This document shows positions 1 to 8,304 of a stretch of DNA of 11,308 bases, in pieces (within the stretch, counting starts at the first letter, position 1; every line of letters starts with the position of its first letter). The DNA lies in contig JACMPN010000041.1 in NCBI GenBank assembly GCA_014377495.1, positions 1-11,308 of the forward strand, given 5' to 3'. The position numbers and the translations under genes were made by a program. The notes beneath the pieces were generated by a model. It was not told where the DNA came from. It saw only the letters and a list, made by a program, of their open reading frames with translations, and did not search any database. Source of the stretch: Candidatus Sericytochromatia bacterium (GTDB taxonomy: Bacteria; Cyanobacteriota; Sericytochromatia; JACMPN01).

Positions 1-1737
<1,737 letters not shown>

Positions 1738-1782
1738 CTGTATTGCTCCTTAGTATCCCTAAAAATTAATCAAGCGTCGGGC

Positions 1783-2361
1783 CTAGCCAGAGACGGCCAC
1801 CTTCACAAGGGCGTGTCGGATGACTTTGCCATTGAGCAGGTAGCCCCGTTGCAGCTCTTCCACGATGGTGTTGTCCTGCTGATCGGTTTCAGCCGGAACG
1901 CGCTGTACGGCCTCGTGCAAGGCCGGGTCGAACGGACGGCCGGCGGCTTCGATTGGCGCCACGCCCGTTTTGGTCAGCAGCTCTTGCAATTGACGGTAGA
2001 TCATGTCGATGCCCTGGGTGACGGTGGCCACGTCCGTCGCCGTGTGGGCAGCCTGCAATGCTCGGTCGAAGTTGTCGATCACAGGCAGGAGATTGAGCAT
2101 CACCCGTTCGGCGGCGAACTTGGTCAGTTCTTCCCGTTCGGTGGATTGTCGTTTGCGGGCATTGTCAAAGTCGGCCCCCATACGCTTCAGTTGCGCATCT
2201 TTGGCCGCCAGCTCGTTCTCGAGCTCGGCGACCCGCTCCGATGGGGCCGAGGCGGTGGGCTCTCCGGCGGTTGCGCCGGCCGTGGCCTCGGGGGGGCTGG
2301 CCTGCTCACCGGCAATCCCTTCCGTCACGTCACTCACCTTTTCGGCATTCCCTTGGTCCAC
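1783..2361 (-). CDS. grpE: Nucleotide exchange factor GrpE
   Basis: GrpE dimers release ADP from DnaK and so reset the chaperone cycle. The 192-residue product has an acidic, Ala/Pro-rich disordered N-terminus (about 1-40). A long coiled-coil helix follows (about 41-90), then LLPVIDNFDRAL near 91-102. The C-terminal beta-wing signature comes next: GRPFDPALHEAV near 141-152 and NTIVEELQRGYLLNGKVIRHALVKV near 164-188. Length is normal for the family. I chose the GTG start at 2359-2361 because an AAGGAG ribosome site sits 6 nt upstream. A longer frame from a TTG at 2379 would put that site inside the coding region. The gene lies 56 nt downstream of hrcA and 45 nt upstream of dnaK in one operon. 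Confidence 0.97.
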   Translation of the reverse strand: MDQGNAEKVSDVTEGIAGEQASPPEATAGATAGEPTASAPSERVAELENELAAKDAQLKRMGADFDNARKRQSTEREELTKFAAERVMLNLLPVIDNFDRALQAAHTATDVATVTQGIDMIYRQLQELLTKTGVAPIEAAGRPFDPALHEAVQRVPAETDQQDNTIVEELQRGYLLNGKVIRHALVKVAVSG

Positions 2362-2367
2362 ATCGTT

Positions 2368-2373
2368 CTCCTT
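2368..2373 (-). promoter_or_regulatory. grpE ribosome binding site that decides the start codon
   Basis: Read on the minus strand this is AAGGAG, followed by six bases and then GTG at 2361-2359. This is the reason for preferring the GTG over the in-frame TTG at 2379, which lies upstream of the motif. Confidence 0.8.
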
Positions 2374-2389
2374 TTGCAACTCTCATATG

Positions 2390-2406
2390 GCAAGCGCTAA
2401 ACTTGC
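2390..2406 (-). other. Small inverted repeat in the hrcA-grpE gap
   Basis: GCAAG (2390-2394) and CTTGC (2402-2406) form a 5-bp stem with a 7-nt loop between the hrcA stop and the grpE ribosome site. No T-run follows, so it does not look like an intrinsic terminator. In Bacillus subtilis the dnaK operon mRNA is known to be processed between hrcA and grpE next to a stem-loop. A similar role here is only a guess, because a 5-bp stem is weak and could occur by chance. Confidence 0.25.
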
Positions 2407-2417
2407 GGCGGGCGAAT

Positions 2418-3443
2418 TCATTCGCTGGTCAGACGACTTAGCATCTGGCTGAGGTGCTCGGCCACGACTTCAACGACGGCGTAGGCCTGAGCATAATCCA
2501 TGCGCGTCGGCCCCAGCACGGCCAGTGTGCCGATCGCGTCCCCTGCCCGATACGGGGCGGTGACGACCGAACAGCTGTGCAGCGGTTCGGAGGTATTCTC
2601 GTGGCCGATCGAGACCAGCACCGGCTGGTGCTGGGCGGTCATCGCCTCCAACACCGCCGAAACCTCGTCCGACTGTTCCAGCCATCGCACCAGCGCATAC
2701 ATGCGGTCGCTCCCAGCGAACTCGGGCTCCTTCAAGACGAGGCTGGCACCCCAGGTGTAGACCCGGGTGGTCACCCGCAACTGCGGCCAGAGCTGCCCCA
2801 GCACTTCGCGCACGGACCAGGCGAAGTCCGTCGGCGTCGAGAGCGCCGCCAACACCTGGATGGCTTCGGTCAGGGCCAAGCCACGGGCATGGGCGTTCAG
2901 GTAATTCGTCACTTGGACCCAGTCCGTGTCGAGGGTCCGTTCGGACAAGCGGATGGCATAATTGCGGATCTCGCCGCTGGAGGTCATCATCACGACGACG
3001 AGGGCCTGGGCATTGAGGGGGACCAGCTGGACGTAGCGGATCGTCTCCGCCTGCATCTCGGGGGTCGTGATGATCGCCGCACACTGGCTCATCGTCGCCA
3101 GGACCCGGGCCGCCTGCCCGAGCAGGGCCTGAAACTCGCGCGGCGTCCGGTCGAGGGAGTCCTCCACCTGCTGGCGCTGTTCGTCACCCAGGGTGGGCCG
3201 CCCCATCAGCTCTTCGACGAAGACCCGATAGCCGGAATCCGACGGGATACGCCCCGCCGACGTGTGAGGCTGGCGCAGAAGACCGTTTTCCTCGAGCTCC
3301 GCCATCTCGTTGCGGATCGTCGCCGGGCTGAGTCCGATCCCGTGCCGCTTGGAGAGCGTGCGCGAGCCGACCGGTTCACCCGTGCGGATATAGTCCTGGA
3401 CGATCGTGTCCAGGATATGGCGCTGCCGGGCCGTTAAATCCAC
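2418..3443 (-). CDS. hrcA: Heat-inducible transcription repressor HrcA
   Basis: HrcA binds CIRCE operators and represses the class I heat-shock operons; GroEL normally helps it fold. The 341-residue product has the diagnostic N-terminal winged helix: LTARQRHILDTIVQDYI at about 3-19, GEPVGSRTLS at 22-31, and LSPATIRNEMAELEENGLL at 38-56. This is followed by the TSAGRIPSDSGYRVFV segment at 61-76 and then the GAF-like dimerization and inserted domains. Family proteins are about 340-350 residues. I chose the GTG at 3441-3443, which gives a start right before the conserved LTARQ motif. The frame stays open up to a GTG at 3512, but that codon lies inside the CIRCE operator downstream of the promoter, so the longer form would add 23 non-conserved residues. 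It is the first gene of hrcA-grpE-dnaK and should be autoregulated. Confidence 0.96.
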   Translation of the reverse strand: MDLTARQRHILDTIVQDYIRTGEPVGSRTLSKRHGIGLSPATIRNEMAELEENGLLRQPHTSAGRIPSDSGYRVFVEELMGRPTLGDEQRQQVEDSLDRTPREFQALLGQAARVLATMSQCAAIITTPEMQAETIRYVQLVPLNAQALVVVMMTSSGEIRNYAIRLSERTLDTDWVQVTNYLNAHARGLALTEAIQVLAALSTPTDFAWSVREVLGQLWPQLRVTTRVYTWGASLVLKEPEFAGSDRMYALVRWLEQSDEVSAVLEAMTAQHQPVLVSIGHENTSEPLHSCSVVTAPYRAGDAIGTLAVLGPTRMDYAQAYAVVEVVAEHLSQMLSRLTSE

Positions 3444-3505
3444 GCTTCTGAGTCTTCGCTTCCAGCCCGGCGGCTCCGGGCTAAATCGTCGGGGAATACC
3501 GTTTG

Positions 3506-3532
3506 TTAGCACTCATCCCCAGTGAGTGCTAA
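3506..3532 (-). promoter_or_regulatory. CIRCE operator (HrcA binding site)
   Basis: This is a perfect match to the consensus inverted repeat TTAGCACTC-N9-GAGTGCTAA. The left arm is 3506-3514, the 9-nt spacer 3515-3523 and the right arm 3524-3532. It starts 3 nt downstream of the -10 box at 3536-3541 and lies about 60 nt before the hrcA start. Bound HrcA would block initiation of hrcA-grpE-dnaK. It is the only CIRCE copy I saw in the window; a groESL copy is expected elsewhere in the genome. Confidence 0.98.
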
Positions 3533-3535
3533 CAC

Positions 3536-3565
3536 ATTCTACCGACGGGGATCCCCGTGCGTCAA
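3536..3565 (-). promoter_or_regulatory. Sigma70-type promoter of hrcA-grpE-dnaK
   Basis: On the minus strand TTGACG (3560-3565) is separated by 18 nt from TAGAAT (3536-3541). Both hexamers differ from consensus by one base. The expected start of transcription falls inside the adjacent CIRCE element, the usual geometry for HrcA repression. No sigma32-like promoter was evident. Confidence 0.88.
3545..3558. repeat. 14-bp perfect palindrome in the promoter spacer
   Basis: ACGGGGATCCCCGT is a perfect palindrome lying wholly between the -35 and -10 boxes of the hrcA promoter. It is separate from CIRCE. A dimeric regulator could bind here, but no family is suggested by the motif itself. Confidence 0.6.
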
Positions 3566-3688
3566 TGGCTTGTTCCTGGGCAACGGGCCGGTACCCGGTC
3601 GGCTGATAGCCTGTCATCGACGAGTCGGTGCAGGGTTCAAGACCACCCAGGCGGCGGACCCCGGGTCGGATGAGCGATGCGTCTGCCG

Positions 3689-5998
3689 CTAATCGGTAAA
3701 ACGCAGGACCATGACGTCGTCGGCCGCGAGGTGGAGGCGAAGTCCGTCCTTGCCCGGCAATTGGCGGGAGCCCCAGCCGGAGAAGACGGTTTCAATCTGT
3801 TCGCCATGGCGCTGATACAGTTCGATGGCCACATCGCAGGCGGCACCCTTGTTGAACAGGATCAACAGCTGATAGCCGTCCCCCCGCCGGAAGACCATTT
3901 CCACGCCAGGCACCTGGTTGTGCAGCGGCCGGATCCCTGTTTCCCGCAACAGGCCCGAAAAGAAGTCGAGCACGGAGTTTTTTTTCTTGACGTCCTTGGT
4001 GTAGTAGAGGGGCGAGTCGAAGAAAATTCCCGGCAGCGTCCCCAGAAAGATGCTTTTGCCGGCCCCCAGCCGGGCGGAATAGCCGACGGGCGTGCCGTTC
4101 AGCCGCAGCAGGGGCGTGACGCCGTGGCCATGCCAGACGCTTGTAAACCGGGAAGCCCAGAAGGGGTGGCCCTTGTCGGTCTTCAGCCAGGTGCCCATGG
4201 CCCCGATATGCTTGACCAGGTCGACAAACGGATGCATTTGATCGAGGGTTTCAAGGCTGCGCTTATGAGTCAGGGCGCGCCGTTGCCATCGATAGTCCAG
4301 GACCTCCATCGTCGACTGTGAGACGAACTTCCGTTGGCCGAAATGGGTGTGATTCAGGGCGCCGAGCGGCTTGGCCGGATAGAGCGGGTTGTCCTCATAG
4401 GGGCGGTCCAGCAGGTTGCAGCGGACGGGATGTCCGGAAGTGATCAGGATGCCCCCACCCGCTACGTAGGCGGACAGCGTTGTGTAAGTCTCGTCGTCCA
4501 GGTAGCCGGTCGAGCAATAGAAAATAACCTTGTGGGCCTGCAGGGAGTCGAGCGTGGCGCCTTGCAACAAGACCACGTCCGGGTTGTAACCGCATTCGTT
4601 CAGCACGCCGAACAGGCTGGATGGGCCGCTGAAATGGCTGATCAGGGCGCTGCCCTCGATGTCCAACAGGCCGAGGAAGCTGACACCGGGCTTGTTCTTC
4701 AGCCAGGCGCCAGGCAAATAGTGCCCGATGGCGATCGGACTCTTGACTTCGACACTGCTGGCCAGCGACTCGGCATGTACCTGGAGGAACTGCCCCACAT
4801 GGTTCACGGCGGCATATCGCGGCCCGGGCTCACCGGTCACTGTCAGGGCCGCCTCCCAGATCCAATGCGAGCCGTCCGGTTCGATCGCATCCTGGAGGAT
4901 GTAATAGCTCAGCAGGTTGGTGCCCCTGGCAAGCACCTGCATGGCGAGCTGCATGGTGGCTTCGGGTTTGACCTTGACCCTCGGGTTGAACCAACCGCAG
5001 GCCAACTCGACGGCCATCAACGGACCCGTCGGGTTTGCGGCTCGGAACAGAGGGGGCGCATAGGAGTTGGTGAACGGAAAATCGTGGGTCGCCGCACCGG
5101 CGCTGATCTTGGTGTAGATATCGAAGCCAATCGGGGCGATATCGGCTTTTTTGGCGAAGTTGTTGGGCCATTGGCCGAGACACGGGTCGTTGAGGATGAA
5201 AGGCAGGTCCACGCCCATGCCGACGAGCACCCGTTTCAAGTTGCGCAGAAAGGCAACGAGATCGTCCTCGACGAACTCGCACCATTGCCACATCTCGGCA
5301 ACGGTGGCTGTCGCCAGCCGGGGCGCCTGAATCGAGTCATAACTGGGCCAGCGGGTCCCCATCAGCTGGTTGATCCCCGCCACATCGCCCCAGCGTTCCT
5401 GCAGGAAGGCCCGATAGCGGGACAGCGTCGCCGGATTGAATTCGCCGGGACTGGGGGCGGTGCCGAACTGCGGCAGTCCAACCTCGTTGTCGATCTGCCA
5501 GGCAATGACCCGGCCGCTCTTGGCGTGGGGCTCGACATGGGCCCATATCTGGCGGAACCAGGTCTCGACAAAGGGCAGAAAGCCGGGGTGCCCGACGGCA
5601 ATTTCCTTACCGCGGCCGGTCTCGTGGACCATCAGCAACTCCGGGTGCTGCTCGCGCAGCCACTCCGGGATGCCGAAGCCCTGATATTCCGCATAGACAT
5701 AGGGACCGGGCCGGACGATCAGGGCCATGTCCATCTCGTCGACGAGGCGCATGAACGTGACGATGTCCCGCTCGGGGATCGTCTCGCCGGTAAAGTCGAA
5801 CACGCCGGGCTCCGGCTCGTGCCAGATCCAGGGAATGTAACAGGTGACGAGATTACAGCCCGCCTCTTTGAAGCGGCGCAGGCTCGGTCCCCACAAGTGT
5901 TTGGGCGAGCGGAAATACTGGAATTCGCCCCCGTAAAGGATAGAGGGACGTCCGTCGATGAGGATGTCACGACCGGAGAAGGTGATCGAACGGGCCAT
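3689..5998 (-). CDS. Beta-galactosidase-like glycoside hydrolase (GH35-like)
   Basis: Predicted retaining glycosidase of 769 residues that would release terminal beta-galactose from oligo- or polysaccharide. The N-terminal TIM barrel carries GH35 hallmarks: LYGGEFQYFRSP at 21-32, YIPWIWHEPEPGVFDF at 54-69, RPGPYVYAEYQGFGIPEWL at 96-114, and WQIDNEVG at 167-174. E172 is the likely acid/base, and E331 in AVELACGWF the likely nucleophile. A second domain around 480-525 (VIFYCSTGYLDDETYTTLSAYVAGGGILITSG) resembles the amidotransferase-like fold seen beside related beta-galactosidase barrels. The C-terminal part looks beta-rich. No clear signal peptide is visible at MARSITFSG, so the enzyme is probably cytosolic, or exported in some other way. 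The start is ATG with only a weak purine-rich ribosome site. The gene begins 47 nt after the 292-residue unknown and may share its transcript. Family assignment is firm; substrate is not. Confidence 0.85.
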   Translation of the reverse strand: MARSITFSGRDILIDGRPSILYGGEFQYFRSPKHLWGPSLRRFKEAGCNLVTCYIPWIWHEPEPGVFDFTGETIPERDIVTFMRLVDEMDMALIVRPGPYVYAEYQGFGIPEWLREQHPELLMVHETGRGKEIAVGHPGFLPFVETWFRQIWAHVEPHAKSGRVIAWQIDNEVGLPQFGTAPSPGEFNPATLSRYRAFLQERWGDVAGINQLMGTRWPSYDSIQAPRLATATVAEMWQWCEFVEDDLVAFLRNLKRVLVGMGVDLPFILNDPCLGQWPNNFAKKADIAPIGFDIYTKISAGAATHDFPFTNSYAPPLFRAANPTGPLMAVELACGWFNPRVKVKPEATMQLAMQVLARGTNLLSYYILQDAIEPDGSHWIWEAALTVTGEPGPRYAAVNHVGQFLQVHAESLASSVEVKSPIAIGHYLPGAWLKNKPGVSFLGLLDIEGSALISHFSGPSSLFGVLNECGYNPDVVLLQGATLDSLQAHKVIFYCSTGYLDDETYTTLSAYVAGGGILITSGHPVRCNLLDRPYEDNPLYPAKPLGALNHTHFGQRKFVSQSTMEVLDYRWQRRALTHKRSLETLDQMHPFVDLVKHIGAMGTWLKTDKGHPFWASRFTSVWHGHGVTPLLRLNGTPVGYSARLGAGKSIFLGTLPGIFFDSPLYYTKDVKKKNSVLDFFSGLLRETGIRPLHNQVPGVEMVFRRGDGYQLLILFNKGAACDVAIELYQRHGEQIETVFSGWGSRQLPGKDGLRLHLAADDVMVLRFTD

Positions 5999-6045
5999 GT
6001 GCGGTCTTTCTGAGGGGCTGGGTGCGCTACTCTGGCCCGACCATC

Positions 6046-6924
6046 TTACCAGCGGCCGCCCCCGAGCGTCGTGGCGATGAACCGGCGAACTTCCGCCAAG
6101 CCACCCTTAAACGCCAACTGGCCCATGTAGCCCGTCTCACCCATGTAGCATTCGACCTGCGTCGTGATCAGGTACCGCAGTCCGCTGGCGAGCTTGTACT
6201 CGGACCCGTTGACCTCGCCGCCCCGCTCGGTGATCAGGTCGGCAAAAACGAACTCAGCCTGGCGCCGCAGGATCTCCAACAGGGCAAAGTGCTGGGCCGT
6301 GGCCATCAGGCCCGACTCGGTATCGATGTCGGTGCCCTCGATGTCGAACGGGGCCAGGACTTCCACGCTCGCATCGGAGATCACGCCGGTCAGCAGGGTG
6401 AACATCGCCGCCAACCCCTGCAGGTGGGGGATCAGGTAGTCATGAGGGACCACCACCTGCAGGCAGGGTAGGGGATAATCACGGGCGAGCTGCCAGCCCA
6501 TCTGTTTGGCCTGGTTGTGGGCGATGACCAGTTTTTCGGCCCGATCCAGAAACGCGTGCAGGTGGGGAAAGCGCTTGTAGATGATCTCGGCATCCGTGGC
6601 CAGCCGAAACCGGTTGGCCCGCAATTCGACGAAGCCGTCCTCCGCACTGCAGGCGTCCACGCAGCGCTTTGTCTTGCAGAATGGCTCGATCCAATCATCA
6701 ATGCCGAGCTTGCCTTCATAGCGGGGGCAGAGGCTGACGGGCATGAAGGTCTGCCACCACTCGGTCTGGGTGAGCGGGCTCGTGACCAGATGGATGCCGC
6801 TGGCGGTTTCGGTCGCATAGAGGAGCGGGGCAAAGGGCCCATGGCGTCGCTGGTCGACGTTCCATTCGGGCCCCTCCGATCCGGCCAGGCCAATGGTCTG
6901 CTCGATAATGCCTGCCATACTCAT
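6046..6924 (-). CDS. Unknown 292-residue protein, last gene of the flagellar-type cluster
   Basis: I do not recognise this family. The product looks soluble, with no signal peptide and no clear transmembrane helix. A cysteine group at C66, C83, C88 and C92 (C-x16-C-x4-C-x3-C) could bind metal. Nearby are aromatic and charged stretches such as QTEWWQTFMP (53-62). The C-terminal half (about 165-280) looks helical and alternates hydrophobic and charged residues. The start ATG overlaps the stop of the upstream gene by 4 nt (ATGA) and has a GGAGG ribosome site 7 nt before it, so translation is probably coupled. Sharing a transcript with a muramidase and a rod/hook protein suggests a structural or accessory flagellar/envelope role. 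That is inference from context only. Confidence 0.8.
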   Translation of the reverse strand: MSMAGIIEQTIGLAGSEGPEWNVDQRRHGPFAPLLYATETASGIHLVTSPLTQTEWWQTFMPVSLCPRYEGKLGIDDWIEPFCKTKRCVDACSAEDGFVELRANRFRLATDAEIIYKRFPHLHAFLDRAEKLVIAHNQAKQMGWQLARDYPLPCLQVVVPHDYLIPHLQGLAAMFTLLTGVISDASVEVLAPFDIEGTDIDTESGLMATAQHFALLEILRRQAEFVFADLITERGGEVNGSEYKLASGLRYLITTQVECYMGETGYMGQLAFKGGLAEVRRFIATTLGGGRW

Positions 6925-7391
6925 GAATCATCCTCCGGAAAGACGTCCGCCAGGGACAGATAGATTTTCTGGGGCAAGCCGATGTCCATGCTGCCGAATC
7001 CCCGTTGGACGGCGTCGCGGAGGAACCGGTGCTGATCGCAGACAGGCAGGCGCTTGCCTTCCGGCGTGTCGCAATACAGGTTGGAGACAGTGACGGTCCC
7101 ATCCGACTCCTTCAGCGCCGTGGCAGCCAGAAGGGCGCCCAAGGCGTTGCGCATCAGTTTCACTGCCGCTTTGGCGTGACCGAGATCGAAGCGGATCGCC
7201 AACTCATAGACGGAGTCTGGCTCGCAGGAGGTCGGGGCACTGGCGACGATCGTCTGGATGATCTCGTGTTCTTCGTCGCCAGGCAGCTGGGGGTAGGACG
7301 TCTGCCGATCCGGTCGGAAGTCGAGCACGATCACCGACCGGTCGGGATGCAACTTGATCAACGCCAACATTTCGCGGGCGGGACTCTCCAT
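6921..7391 (-). CDS. Unknown 156-residue protein in the flagellar-type cluster
   Basis: No family recognised. It is a small soluble-looking protein without a signal peptide. Residues 18-26 (RSVIVLDFR) look like a beta strand, and 70-95 a helix (AKAAVKLMRNALGALLAATALK). An acidic C-terminus ends in FPEDDS. Two cysteines, C107 and C118, flank DTPEGKRLPV. The start is ATG at 7389-7391, 8 nt after the stop of the rod/hook gene. Its own ribosome site is weak, which suggests translation coupled to the preceding gene. It ends in a 4-nt overlap with the next unknown gene, so the two are probably made in fixed ratio and may form a complex (inference). Confidence 0.78.
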   Translation of the reverse strand: MESPAREMLALIKLHPDRSVIVLDFRPDRQTSYPQLPGDEEHEIIQTIVASAPTSCEPDSVYELAIRFDLGHAKAAVKLMRNALGALLAATALKESDGTVTVSNLYCDTPEGKRLPVCDQHRFLRDAVQRGFGSMDIGLPQKIYLSLADVFPEDDS

Positions 7392-7399
7392 GCCTGGCG

Positions 7400-8290
7400 T
7401 TACCGGATGAGGCCGTTCATGTCATCGACCGTGGAGTTGTAAACCGCGATAATCTTGCTCACCGCCGCAAACATCTTGGAAGCCATCGACAGCATCGGGA
7501 TATGCTCGGTCATGCTGCTGTTCGACGTTTCCAAACTCTTCTTGACAATGATCTCGTGAGTGGTCGGATCCCCCGTGTTGAAATACACGGGGCGGCCGGA
7601 CGACAGGGCTTCCTGCAGGTACGTGGTGCCGAACTTGGAATACTCCAGGCCGCCGTCGTATGGCACTCGGCACAGACCGACCTGATTCGCGTCGACGAGG
7701 CCGTTGTAATCGATGTCCGGCGGAAAGACCGGCGGCACGCCGGCGAAGGCGACGCGGTCGCGGTTCATGTAGTAGTTGTCGTACGAATCGGTGCCGGCGA
7801 CGACCGCTGCCGCAATGGCGTCCCGCTCCGGCTTAAACGGCGGGAAGCGGCGGGTGGCGACGAAAAGACCGTTCTGGGTCCGCATGAAGCCTTTTTCATC
7901 CCAGTGGAATTCGCCGTCCCGGGTGAACATGGCTTCTTGCCTGAGGATCGGATCCATGTCCATCGACTCGACGACGATGAAATAGCCCACGCCGTTGATC
8001 GCCAGGTGGGTGTCCTGGGTCGACCCGATGATGTCGCCCTGCTTCATCTCGGGCGTGACGTCATCGATGACCAGGGAAGCCGACGGGATGATCACGTCGG
8101 GCGGGGCACCCGGTGGGCGCAAGGCGCCACCGGTGGCCGATCCGGTCATGGTTTTGTTGGCCAGGGAGAACTTCGGCTTCCGAACCTTGTAGGCGGTCTT
8201 CTGCGTGCCGGTGATGTTCGCCTCAATGATGTCGGTCCATTGATTGATGGCGTGCAGGGACCTGACGGCCTCGTAACTGAGTTCACTCAT
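7400..8290 (-). CDS. Flagellar hook/rod family protein (FlgE/FlgF/FlgG-like), divergent
   Basis: Likely a subunit of the axial part of the flagellum (rod or hook). The 296-residue product has the family layout. The N-terminal helix ends in IIEANITGTQKTAYK (21-35), a diverged form of the usual IANNLANVNTTGFK motif. Then come VIDDVTPEMKQGDIIGSTQDTHLAINGVGYFIV (74-106) and FTRDGEFHWDEKGFMRTQNGLFV (122-144). A VGLCRVPYDGGLEYSKFGTTYLQEALSSG stretch covers 204-232, and the C-terminal helix SLETSNSSMTEHIPMLSMASKMFAAVSKII covers 252-281. FlgG is about 260 residues; the excess is an insert around 150-200 that holds an EF-hand-like loop (192-203). The start ATG has a GGAG site 7 nt upstream. It lies 14 nt after the muramidase gene. 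Whether it is FlgE, FlgF or FlgG cannot be told, so no symbol is given. Confidence 0.85.
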   Translation of the reverse strand: MSELSYEAVRSLHAINQWTDIIEANITGTQKTAYKVRKPKFSLANKTMTGSATGGALRPPGAPPDVIIPSASLVIDDVTPEMKQGDIIGSTQDTHLAINGVGYFIVVESMDMDPILRQEAMFTRDGEFHWDEKGFMRTQNGLFVATRRFPPFKPERDAIAAAVVAGTDSYDNYYMNRDRVAFAGVPPVFPPDIDYNGLVDANQVGLCRVPYDGGLEYSKFGTTYLQEALSSGRPVYFNTGDPTTHEIIVKKSLETSNSSMTEHIPMLSMASKMFAAVSKIIAVYNSTVDDMNGLIR

Positions 8291-8304
8291 GGTTCGCTCC
8301 TGCC

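Noticed and set aside
3444..3512. Extended hrcA start at GTG 3512
   Set aside because: It begins inside CIRCE, at or just after the expected transcription start. It would add 23 residues not seen in the HrcA family, so the GTG at 3443 fits better.
3566..3688. Possible terminator or tRNA-like segment between the GH35-like gene and the hrcA promoter
   Set aside because: Only a 4-bp CGGG/CCCG stem without a T-run was found. The GGTTCAAGACC segment lacks a pairable T-stem and the other tRNA arms.
4334..6013. A 559-codon open plus-strand frame opposite the GH35-like gene
   Set aside because: The minus strand encodes a full glycosidase with catalytic motifs. The antisense product is low-complexity, Gly/Arg/Val-rich and has no recognisable domain.
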